A stretch of DNA of 8,108 nucleotides from the NCBI GenBank assembly GCA_003556865.1, contig PWQF01000288.1:1-8108 (forward strand), read 5' to 3'. This document shows positions 1-5,583 of this stretch, piece after piece (the first letter of the stretch is position 1; each line of letters starts with the position of its first letter). The notes beneath the pieces were generated by a model. It ran no database searches. It saw only the letters and a program-made list of their open reading frames with translations, and had not been told where the DNA came from. This DNA is from Elusimicrobiota bacterium. GTDB taxonomy: Bacteria > CG03 > SLGR01 > PWQF01. The position numbers and the translations under genes were made by a program.

Positions 1-170
1 ACAAATACCGACACCACCACATCTCCGCCTTCGGATACAGCCTTCCTTATGATCATGCGGTGAGCCCGGTGAAGCGCCCCCATCGTGGGAACCAGGGCCA
101 CCCTGCGGCCCAGCCCCGACATTTTCCGGGACCACTGCCTCATTTCAGATGCGGAAATAAAAAACTCCAT
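1..170 (-). CDS. panC: Pantoate--beta-alanine ligase, N-terminal fragment
   Basis: PanC joins pantoate to beta-alanine using ATP, through a pantoyl-adenylate intermediate, the last step of pantothenate (vitamin B5) synthesis in the cytoplasm. Only the first 56 codons are here; the rest lies beyond the left edge. The translated start contains VALVPTMGALHRAH (residues 24-37), the PanC nucleotide-binding signature VPTMGALHxGH with its first HxxH-type histidine pair. The usual Gly before the second histidine is Ala here. The following helix and VVVSVFV strand also fit the family. The ATG shares its A with the last base of the panB stop codon (TAATG on the minus strand), so translation is very likely coupled to panB. 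No strong ribosome binding site sits at normal distance before the ATG; a GAAGGGG run lies rather far upstream within panB. Identification is firm despite the truncation because both motif and operon partner agree. Confidence 0.93.
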   Translation of the reverse strand, partial: MEFFISASEMRQWSRKMSGLGRRVALVPTMGALHRAHRMIIRKAVSEGGDVVVSVF

Positions 171-973
171 TATCCGCGGTAGCTTTCCCCTTCCGAAGGA
201 AAATCACCCTTCCTCACATCTTCAATATAGTTATTGACCGCCGTTTTAATCTCTTTTTCCAGTTGGGCATACCTTCTTACAAATTTAGGTTTAAACTCCA
301 TATCCATACCAAGCATATCATTTAATACAAGTATCTGCCCGTCACAGCCGGGACCGGCGCCTATACCTATGGTGGGGACAGAAATGGCGCCGGTTATTTT
401 TTCAGCGGCACGGGCGGGAACCGCCTCCAGGACCAGGGCAAATACCCCGGCCTCTTCCAGTATGGATGCTTCTTCCATAAGGCGCTTTAAGCCTTCCCCC
501 CCCTTACCCTGGACCCTGTAGCCACCGGTCTGATGAACCGACTGGGGCGTAAGACCTATATGGCCCATTACCGGGATCCCGTTTTCCGTAAGATGAGCTA
601 CGGCCCCGGCAGCCACCCTGCCGCCTTCCAGCTTAACCGCCTGGGCCCCGGACTCCTTTATTACCCGCCCGGCATTTCTAAGGGTTTCCCGGGAGCTGAG
701 GTTGGTGCTCATAAAAGGCATATCCGCCACCAGAAGGGCCCGGGGGCGGGCACGTTTTACCGCCCGGGTGTGGTCTATTATATCCTGAATAGTTACCGGC
801 ACCGTATTTTCATATCCAAGCTCCACCATTCCCAGTGAATCCCCCACCAGTATTATGTCAATGGGGACCGAATTAAGTATGCGGGCCATAGAATAACTGT
901 AGCAGGTAAGGGCAGCTATTTTTTTGCCCTTCCCCTTCATCTCTCTTATGGTGCGGGTAGTAATCTGACTCAT
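170..973 (-). CDS. panB: 3-methyl-2-oxobutanoate hydroxymethyltransferase
   Basis: PanB transfers a hydroxymethyl group from 5,10-methylenetetrahydrofolate to 2-oxoisovalerate, giving ketopantoate, the first committed step to pantothenate and coenzyme A. The 267-residue length is typical of this Mg2+-dependent TIM-barrel enzyme. Visible motifs are VGDSLGMV (43-50) with the metal ligand D45, VADMPFMS (82-89) with metal ligand D84, AVKLEGG (112-118), GHIGLTPQS (137-145), the catalytic glutamate E183 in LVLEAVP, and the glycine loop IGIGAGPGCDGQ near residue 202-213. The start at 973 aligns with the family N-terminus (KGKGKKIAALT); the next ATG, codon 12, would cut that conserved segment. The usual AYD near residue 25 reads CYS here, a mild deviation. 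No Shine-Dalgarno sequence precedes the ATG; the leader is A-rich. It is first in a panB-panC unit, overlapping panC by one base. Confidence 0.97.
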   Translation of the reverse strand: MSQITTRTIREMKGKGKKIAALTCYSYSMARILNSVPIDIILVGDSLGMVELGYENTVPVTIQDIIDHTRAVKRARPRALLVADMPFMSTNLSSRETLRNAGRVIKESGAQAVKLEGGRVAAGAVAHLTENGIPVMGHIGLTPQSVHQTGGYRVQGKGGEGLKRLMEEASILEEAGVFALVLEAVPARAAEKITGAISVPTIGIGAGPGCDGQILVLNDMLGMDMEFKPKFVRRYAQLEKEIKTAVNNYIEDVRKGDFPSEGESYRG

Positions 974-1008
974 TTTTATAAATACTTTTTTTATGCGGCT
1001 GCTTGTTT

Positions 1009-1036
1009 ATTTTAATATATAATTTCTTTAATTCAA
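1009..1036 (-). promoter_or_regulatory. Candidate sigma70-type promoter for panBC
   Basis: Read on the minus strand, TTGAAT (1036-1031) is followed after 16 bp by TAAAAT (1014-1009), four of six and five of six consensus matches. A start site near 1002 would leave a leader of about 29 nt that is A-rich and carries no Shine-Dalgarno motif. A second possible -10, TATATT (1019-1014), overlaps it but has no fitting -35. This is inferred from sequence only. Confidence 0.5.
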
Positions 1037-1046
1037 GGCAGATATG

Positions 1047-1069
1047 CCCGGGTATAATTACCTTCCGGG
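1047..1069. repeat. Nested inverted repeats between the divergent panB and dut promoters
   Basis: CCCGG at 1047-1051 and CCGGG at 1065-1069 form a 5-bp inverted repeat with a 13-bp spacer. Inside it, GGTA (1051-1054) and TACC (1059-1062) flank TAAT as a second, smaller dyad. The block lies between the predicted panB and dut promoter elements. It could be an operator, but the arms are short and CCGG words are common in this DNA, so chance is a real alternative. Confidence 0.3.
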
Positions 1070-1075
1070 ACCGGT

Positions 1076-1103
1076 TTGATATTTAAGGCTAAATAACTAT
1101 AAT
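1076..1103 (+). promoter_or_regulatory. Strong sigma70-type promoter placing the dut start site on its ATG
   Basis: TTGATA (1076-1081) and a perfect TATAAT (1098-1103) are separated by 16 bp. Six bases, GTCCGC, then lead to the A of the dut ATG at 1110. A bacterial start site usually lies about seven bases after the -10 box and favours a purine after a pyrimidine. This points to A1110 itself, making the dut mRNA leaderless. No Shine-Dalgarno sequence is present before the ATG, which agrees. Confidence 0.72.
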
Positions 1104-1109
1104 GTCCGC

Positions 1110-1535
1110 ATGAAAGTTAAGGTTGAAAAAATCAGGGAGGTTCCCCTTCCCTCCTATTCTCATATAGGGGACAGCGGCGCCGATCTTATTAATGCCGGGG
1201 AAACCTTTATGCTTGAGCCGGGAGAAAGAAACCTTTTTCCCACGGGAATTAAGGTGGCCATTCCCCCGGGCTATGAAATACAGGTCCGCTCCCGCAGCGG
1301 ACTGGCCATTAAAAAAGGCATAATGGTTTTAAATTCACCCGGGACCGTGGATTCAGGATACCGGGGGGAGATAGGGGTAATTCTTTTTAACTCATCTAAA
1401 GAGAAGGCTGAAATAAAAAAAGGCATGAAGATAGCCCAGGCCGTAATGTCAAAAGTGGAGAAAATAGAGTGGGAGGAAGAAGAGAGCCTTTCTTCTTCAG
1501 CGCGGGGCGGCGGAGGCTTCGGCAGTACAGGCTGA
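1110..1535 (+). CDS. dut: dUTP diphosphatase (dUTPase)
   Basis: Dut hydrolyses dUTP to dUMP and pyrophosphate, keeping uracil out of DNA and supplying dUMP for thymidylate synthesis. It acts in the cytoplasm as a homotrimer. The 141-residue protein carries all five trimeric dUTPase motifs in order: motif 1 around GADL (23-26), motif 2 RSRSGLAIKKG (60-70), motif 3 GTVDSGYRGE (78-87) with catalytic D81 and uracil-stacking Y84, motif 4 GMKIAQAV (105-112), and the C-terminal P-loop-like motif 5 RGGGGFGSTG (132-141) with F137. The segment before motif 5 is unusually acidic and serine-rich (WEEEESLSSSAR), where TERG is more usual. The start is set by the conserved N-terminal strand MKVKVEKI; no ribosome binding site precedes it, and a promoter sits so close that the transcript is probably leaderless. 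The TGA stop directly abuts the stop of the convergent gene on the other strand. Confidence 0.97.
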   Translation: MKVKVEKIREVPLPSYSHIGDSGADLINAGETFMLEPGERNLFPTGIKVAIPPGYEIQVRSRSGLAIKKGIMVLNSPGTVDSGYRGEIGVILFNSSKEKAEIKKGMKIAQAVMSKVEKIEWEEEESLSSSARGGGGFGSTG

Positions 1536-1955
1536 TTAAAGCGTAAGGGTGCTTGAGGAAGAGTTAAGAGCAGATACAATCTCTGCCATCGATGAAATTT
1601 TTCCCGCCTTTAACTTGCTTTTAATTTCGTAATAATCCAGACAGGCGGCGCTCACCATTATCTTTACCCCTCTTGCTTCAAGCCTTTTAAGGAAATAGAG
1701 AAAAGGCGAGCCGGAGGCGGCATGCTTTACCCCCCCGTGCATTAAAACTATTTTTCCGGGTAAAGAGGATAGTTCGCAGGCTGACTGGTAAAAGCTCTTC
1801 ATTAAAACCTCACCCAGATCGGTATCGGGTTCTCCCAGTGTGCGGCTGCGTATATAAATAAGGTCGGCTCCCTTTTCCTTAAACCCCTTAAAAGAAGGCC
1901 GGGCTTCGGCTTGGGGCCCGGAACCGGAAGGGGGACCTGCATCAGAGAAGTTCAC
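1536..1955 (-). CDS. yedF: YedF-like DsrE-fold protein lacking the TusA domain
   Basis: From about residue 30 to the end this matches the C-terminal DsrE/F-like domain of YedF, a putative sulfurtransferase found with selenium-metabolism genes in various anaerobes. Diagnostic stretches are TLGEPDTDLGEVLMKSF (39-55), IVLMHGGVKHAASGS (69-83), ACLDYYEIKSKL (104-115) and ISSMAEIV (120-127). The biochemical role of the family is not established. Full-length YedF also has an N-terminal TusA-like domain with a CPxP cysteine; here it is absent, replaced by about 30 residues rich in Ser, Gly, Pro and Lys that look like leftover linker. The usual CGxC pair in the core is reduced to S102-A-A-C105. The best start is GTG at 1955, with GAGAAGG just before it, slightly too close for an ideal ribosome binding site. 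The frame stays open upstream into the end of trpB without another ATG, GTG or TTG. It lies 62 bp after the TrpB2 gene, probably cotranscribed. Confidence 0.78.
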   Translation of the reverse strand: MNFSDAGPPSGSGPQAEARPSFKGFKEKGADLIYIRSRTLGEPDTDLGEVLMKSFYQSACELSSLPGKIVLMHGGVKHAASGSPFLYFLKRLEARGVKIMVSAACLDYYEIKSKLKAGKISSMAEIVSALNSSSSTLTL

Positions 1956-1982
1956 AGCCTTCTCTTTTTTTCCCTTAAAGGA
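1872..1982 (-). repeat. Imperfect SFKGxKEK direct repeat around the YedF-like start
   Basis: On the minus strand, positions 1982-1959 and 1895-1872 encode, in the same frame, SFKGKKEK and SFKGFKEK. The two 24-base copies share 17 bases and are 87 bp (29 codons) apart. The first copy lies upstream of the chosen GTG start, the second at residues 21-28. It may be a decayed local duplication in a linker region, or lysine-rich low complexity. Confidence 0.35.
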
Positions 1983-2017
1983 CTTCTCGGGCGTAAGATA
2001 GTTAAATCCCGGCAGCC

Positions 2018-3373
2018 CTACTCTATATCCGGAAGAGCGGCAATCGATTCCTCTATTTTTTCCTGGGGGTATTTATATTCCTTAAGGTTCCCGGCAAGAT
2101 ACTCCCGGTAGGCGGAAAGGTCAAAGAGGCCGTGTCCCGAATAATTAAAGACAATACATTTTTCATCTCCGGTTTCCCTGCACTTTTCAGCCTCATCAAT
2201 GGCCGCCTTTACCGCATGGGCGGTTTCGGGGGCGCATATCATTCCCTCCGTGCGGGCAAACTTAAGGGCCGCGTCAAATGTCTCCAGCTGATGGTAAGCC
2301 CTTGCCTCCACCACCTTGTCATTTACCAGGGAAGAGACCAGTGGTGATCCGCCGTGGTATCTCAAGCCCCCTGAATGAATGCCGGGCGGAACAAAGTCAT
2401 GGCCAAGCGTATACATCTTAAGAAGGGGGGTCATTTTAACTGCATCCCCGTGATCATACCTGTAGGGACCCTTGGTCAATGTGGGACAGGCAGTCGGCTC
2501 TACCGCAATTATATCGGCATCCAGCCTCCCCTCCATTTTATCTTTTGCAAAAGGAAAGGTGAGCCCTGCAAAATTGCTTCCGCCGCCCACACAGCCTATA
2601 AGCACATCCGGCTTTTCCCCGGCCAGATCAAGCTGCCTTTTAGTCTCCAGCCCTATTACCGTCTGGTGAAGCATAACATGATTTAAAACGCTTCCCAGGG
2701 TATACCTAACATTTTCGTGGCTTACCGCATCCTCTACCGCCTCGCTTATGGCGATTCCCAGGGAACCCATACAGTCCGGGTCCTTTTTTAAAATACTCCG
2801 GCCCGCTTCTGTTTTCCGGGAGGGGGAGGGAAAGACGCTGGCCCCCCAGGTCTCCATCATCACCTTCCGGTACGGTTTCTGGTTAAAAGATATCTTTACC
2901 ATATATACCCGTAAATCAAGGCCCAGTTTATTTGCGGCAAAAGCCAGGGCGCTGCCCCACTGGCCGGCGCCGGTCTCGGTGGTAAGTATATCTATCCCCT
3001 CTTTTTTATTGTAATAGGCCTGGGCCACAGCAGTGTTTGGCTTATGGGAGCCGGGCGGCGAAACACTTTCGTCCTTGTAATAAATACGGGCAGGGGTTTT
3101 AAGCTCCTTTTCCAGCCTGTACGCCCGCCTTAAAGGGGTGGGACGCCATATTTTGTAAATCTCTACTATCTCCTCCGGTATATCTATCCACCTGCTGTCG
3201 CTTACCTCCTGCTTTATAAGCTCCATGGCAAAAATGGGGGCAAGATCCTGGGGGCCGATAGGTTTGCCGTCAGGGCCCAGGGGGGGAGGGAGGGGGGTCA
3301 GGAGGTCCGGTATAATATTATACCATTTCCGGGGAATCTCTTTTTCGCTTAAGGTTATTTTATAGTTGTCCAT
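2018..3373 (-). CDS. trpB: TrpB2-type PLP-dependent tryptophan synthase beta-like enzyme
   Basis: This is a fold-type II PLP enzyme of the TrpB2 branch of tryptophan synthase beta subunits, which add indole to a serine-derived aminoacrylate and often work without TrpA; some TrpB2 enzymes prefer O-phosphoserine. At 451 residues it has TrpB2 rather than TrpB1 length. The branch-specific N-terminus WYNIIPDL...PLPPPLGP (18-34) is present. Key sites are RPTPLRRA (77-84), the PLP lysine K111 in PGSHKPNTA, catalytic-type E133 in TETGAGQWG, the phosphate loop GGGSN (263-267), and SGHGLFDL (412-419). No trpA or other tryptophan gene is in the window, so the true substrate is open. The ATG at 3373 has a good AAGGAG site (3387-3382) with eight bases between. 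A strong promoter lies upstream. The YedF-like gene follows after 62 bp on the same strand. Confidence 0.95.
   Translation of the reverse strand: MDNYKITLSEKEIPRKWYNIIPDLLTPLPPPLGPDGKPIGPQDLAPIFAMELIKQEVSDSRWIDIPEEIVEIYKIWRPTPLRRAYRLEKELKTPARIYYKDESVSPPGSHKPNTAVAQAYYNKKEGIDILTTETGAGQWGSALAFAANKLGLDLRVYMVKISFNQKPYRKVMMETWGASVFPSPSRKTEAGRSILKKDPDCMGSLGIAISEAVEDAVSHENVRYTLGSVLNHVMLHQTVIGLETKRQLDLAGEKPDVLIGCVGGGSNFAGLTFPFAKDKMEGRLDADIIAVEPTACPTLTKGPYRYDHGDAVKMTPLLKMYTLGHDFVPPGIHSGGLRYHGGSPLVSSLVNDKVVEARAYHQLETFDAALKFARTEGMICAPETAHAVKAAIDEAEKCRETGDEKCIVFNYSGHGLFDLSAYREYLAGNLKEYKYPQEKIEESIAALPDIE
3280..3297 (+). other. Potential G-quadruplex motif inside the trpB2 gene
   Basis: The plus strand reads seven G, A, three G, A, six G, enough for four G3 tracts with single-base loops. 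It lies opposite the coding strand of trpB2, so it is in the transcription template and the mRNA is C-rich. It encodes the proline run PLPPPL, which is conserved in TrpB2 proteins, so protein constraint explains much of it. Confidence 0.55.
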
Positions 3374-3417
3374 TTTCTATACTCCTTGTAAATAAAGGCT
3401 CTCTTTTCAACTGAAAT

Positions 3418-3445
3418 ATTATAATAATTTAACCCTGAATGTAAA
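3418..3445 (-). promoter_or_regulatory. Sigma70-type promoter for trpB2 and the YedF-like gene
   Basis: On the minus strand TTTACA (3445-3440) is separated by 16 bp from a perfect TATAAT (3423-3418). Transcription would begin near 3411, leaving a leader of about 37 nt that includes the AAGGAG ribosome binding site. The 94-bp gap after rnr holds no clear terminator hairpin, so read-through from rnr is also possible. Confidence 0.65.
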
Positions 3446-3467
3446 ATCGGATAAACTTAACCTTTTT

Positions 3468-5396
3468 TTATGCCGGTAAAAAATCAACCTGCCGTTTTTT
3501 CAGATCTATTCTGACCAGTTTTACCTTTAGGTTTTCCCCTATGGCAAAAGACTTTTTTCTTTTCCTTCCCCTTAAAACCATCTTCTCCCGGTCAAAAACA
3601 TAATAGTCGCCCTTAAGCTTTCTTATATGTATAAGTCCCTCCAGCCCCATTTTAAGTTCCACAAATATCCCGAAAGAGGTTATTCCGCTTATTATGCCCA
3701 TAAACTCTTCGCCTACCCGCTCCTTCATATACTCCATTATCTTAAGCTCTTTTATTTCCATTTCCGCCGAAGAAGCGCTTCTTTCCTTTTCCGAAAGATT
3801 TTTTGCCCACCTGTTCATATTCTCCCTGTATCTCTTTCTCCGGGAGGGGCCTAAGCTTCCCCTATGGATAACCTCACATATCAGCCGGTGCACCAGGAGG
3901 TCGGGGTATCGCCTTATGGGGGAGGTGAAATGAGTGTAGTGCCTGCTGGCCAGGGCAAAATGCCCCCCGTCTAAACCGCTGTATACCGCCTGCTTCAGGG
4001 AACGGAGCATCATAGTGCTTATAACCACCTCCTCCCGGCTCTTTTTTATTTTTTCCAGTATCTTCTGCAGATCTTTAGGGGTTATCTTTGAATTTCCGGG
4101 CAGGCTGAATCCGAAAAGAGCTATGAAATCCCTGAAAGCATCCATCTTTTCCCTGTCAGGCTTTTCATGCACCCTGTAAATTCCGGGTATCTTATTTTTG
4201 CTCATATAGGAAGCCACCGCCTCGTTGCACAGGATCATAAACTCCTCTATCAGACGGTGTGAGAGGGTCCTTTCCTCCCTTACGACCTCTTTTACTTTTC
4301 CGTCATCTTTCAGCTCTAACTTTATTTCGGGAAACTCAAAATCAATGCTGCCCCTCTTTTTCCTTTTTAAACTCAGTTTCCGTGCAAGCTCCGCCATAAC
4401 CCGGATATCCGCGGAAAGATTATCTTCCTTCCCCGAACCCCTCTTATTTAAAATCTGATCCACCTGATTATAAGTGAACCTCTTTTTGCTTTTTATAAGG
4501 CTCCGGAGAAACCTGAAACCCCTTACCCCTCCCTCCCTGTCCAGCTTAATTATTACAGATACCGCCTTCCTTTCCTTGCCGGGGACCAGGGAACAGGCAT
4601 TATTGGAGATAGACTCCGGAAGCATAGGTATTACCCTCCCGGGCAGATAAACGCTTGTCCCCCTCCTGTAGGCTTCCCTGTCAATAGAGGAGTTTTCCCT
4701 GACAAAACAAGAGACATCGGCAATATGAACGCCAAGTTCATAACCGGAGGAACTCTTTTTTATGCTTACGGCATCATCAAAATCCTTTGCGCTTTCCGGG
4801 TCTATGGTAAAACAGTTTATATTGGATAAATCTTCTCTTTTGATTTTCTCTTTTTTGCCGGCGGCAGTGGAACTCTTTTCGGCCGCCTTAATCACCGGGG
4901 CCGGAAACTTTTTTCTTATACCGCTATGAATAAGGGTAACTTCCGCTTCCGTATCATATTCCCCGGACCTTCCTATGACAGATAAGATGCGGGCCTTTGC
5001 CATTCTTCCGCCGCGGGGAGGCTCTTCTATTCTTATATGAACCCGGTCATTATTTTTAGCTTTTTTTAAAAGAGGGGTTTTAATTAAATTTATTTTTTCC
5101 CTGCCCGAACCAAGGGGTTTTACATATTCCTTCTTTTTTTTGCGTATAAAAGTCCCGGCTGTCTCCAGGCTTCCTCTCTTTAGGATTTTAACTATTATCC
5201 CCTCGGGCTTAGAAGATGAAGCCTTGCTTTTTACTTTAACCCTGACCCTGTCATTATCCATTGCTCCTTTAAGGTTTTGGGAACTTATGTAAATATCGGG
5301 TTTAATACCGTCATCCCTCAATACAAACCCGTACCCGAAACGGTGCCTGTCAAGTTTTCCGTCAATTTCTTTTTTAAAATTTTTACTGCTCTTCAT
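3468..5396 (-). CDS. rnr: RNase R/RNase II-family 3'-5' exoribonuclease
   Basis: RNase R degrades RNA processively from the 3' end, including structured RNA, and acts in mRNA turnover and rRNA/tmRNA quality control. Domains in order: an N-terminal cold-shock-like RNA-binding domain starting almost at once (FGYGFVLRDD at 20-29, DIYIS, AMDNDRVRV), a second Lys-rich CSD to about 160, the RNB catalytic domain (about 190-510), and a C-terminal S1 domain (about 561-642, ITSFGIFVELKMGLEGLIH). Catalytic aspartates are D199, D205, D207 and D208 in IDPESAKDFDDA; the YTHFTSPIRRYPDLLVHR block is at 487-504. At 642 residues it is shorter than typical RNase R (near 780-810): the N-terminal helix-turn-helix region and the basic C-terminal tail are missing. 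AAAGGA (5408-5403) sits six bases before the ATG. The motifs place it confidently in the family; RNase R versus RNase II is decided by sequence resemblance and is less certain. Confidence 0.94.
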   Translation of the reverse strand: MKSSKNFKKEIDGKLDRHRFGYGFVLRDDGIKPDIYISSQNLKGAMDNDRVRVKVKSKASSSKPEGIIVKILKRGSLETAGTFIRKKKKEYVKPLGSGREKINLIKTPLLKKAKNNDRVHIRIEEPPRGGRMAKARILSVIGRSGEYDTEAEVTLIHSGIRKKFPAPVIKAAEKSSTAAGKKEKIKREDLSNINCFTIDPESAKDFDDAVSIKKSSSGYELGVHIADVSCFVRENSSIDREAYRRGTSVYLPGRVIPMLPESISNNACSLVPGKERKAVSVIIKLDREGGVRGFRFLRSLIKSKKRFTYNQVDQILNKRGSGKEDNLSADIRVMAELARKLSLKRKKRGSIDFEFPEIKLELKDDGKVKEVVREERTLSHRLIEEFMILCNEAVASYMSKNKIPGIYRVHEKPDREKMDAFRDFIALFGFSLPGNSKITPKDLQKILEKIKKSREEVVISTMMLRSLKQAVYSGLDGGHFALASRHYTHFTSPIRRYPDLLVHRLICEVIHRGSLGPSRRKRYRENMNRWAKNLSEKERSASSAEMEIKELKIMEYMKERVGEEFMGIISGITSFGIFVELKMGLEGLIHIRKLKGDYYVFDREKMVLRGRKRKKSFAIGENLKVKLVRIDLKKRQVDFLPA

Positions 5397-5426
5397 ATAT
5401 ATTCCTTTTTTTAATGTGCCATATAT

Positions 5427-5455
5427 AAAATAAAAGATGCCCCGTAAAAAAGCAA
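5427..5455 (-). promoter_or_regulatory. Weak candidate promoter for rnr
   Basis: On the minus strand TTGCTT (5455-5450) and TATTTT (5432-5427) are 17 bp apart, three of six and four of six consensus matches. A start near 5420 would give a leader of about 24 nt containing the AAAGGA site. The AT-rich DNA offers other possible -10 boxes, so the exact choice is uncertain. Confidence 0.35.
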
Positions 5456-5481
5456 GTGATAATTTTCAAATCATATCTTTT

Positions 5482-5506
5482 GGCGAGGTATATCCTCCCT
5501 TTTTTT
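5482..5506 (+). terminator. Terminator-like hairpin and T-tract upstream of nupC
   Basis: On the plus strand GGcGAGG (5482-5488) can pair with CCTCCC (5494-5499) around a TATAT loop, with one bulged C, followed by seven T (5500-5506). The shape resembles a weak intrinsic terminator. No plus-strand gene ends nearby, so it could only stop antisense transcription coming out of the rnr region. The T-tract also runs into the predicted nupC -35 box, so it may simply be promoter DNA. Confidence 0.22.
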
Positions 5507-5534
5507 GATTTTTACCTTATAATTCAGCTATAAT
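5505..5534 (+). promoter_or_regulatory. Promoter for nupC with tandem TATAAT boxes
   Basis: TTGATT (5505-5510) and a perfect TATAAT (5529-5534) are 18 bp apart. Transcription would begin near 5541, giving a leader of about 43 nt. A second perfect TATAAT lies at 5518-5523, eleven bases upstream, but has no convincing -35. The leader is too short for a purine riboswitch. Confidence 0.58.
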
Positions 5535-5570
5535 TCTTTTTAAAGAATAAAAGTTTCCGGTAATATATGA

Positions 5571-5576
5571 GGGAGG
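5571..5576 (+). promoter_or_regulatory. Ribosome binding site that fixes the nupC GTG start
   Basis: GGGAGG lies seven bases before GTG at 5584, an ideal distance. The nearby ATG at 5567-5569 is out of frame and lies before this site, so the GTG is the start. Confidence 0.8.
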
Positions 5577-5583
5577 TCCCAAA

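Noticed and set aside
234..838. Plus-strand open frames opposite panB
   Set aside because: They are antisense to a gene with all PanB motifs, resemble no family, and have no promoter or ribosome binding site.
1053..1058. TATAAT as an upstream -10 box for dut
   Set aside because: No acceptable -35 lies at 16-18 bp, while the box at 1098-1103 has one. It may only be part of the dyad.
2132..3014. Several plus-strand open frames opposite trpB2
   Set aside because: They are shadows of a strongly conserved gene; their composition reflects the opposite-strand codons and no domain is recognisable.
3374..3467. Intrinsic terminator after rnr
   Set aside because: The spacer contains A/T runs but no GC-rich stem followed by T on the minus strand.
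3627..4458. Plus-strand open frames opposite rnr
   Set aside because: They lie inside the RNB and S1 coding region, have no start signals and read as low-complexity Ser/Leu/Phe strings typical of antisense frames.
5535..5583. Purine riboswitch before nupC
   Set aside because: The predicted leader is about 43 nt, too short for a purine aptamer plus switch, and no three-way-junction core is seen.
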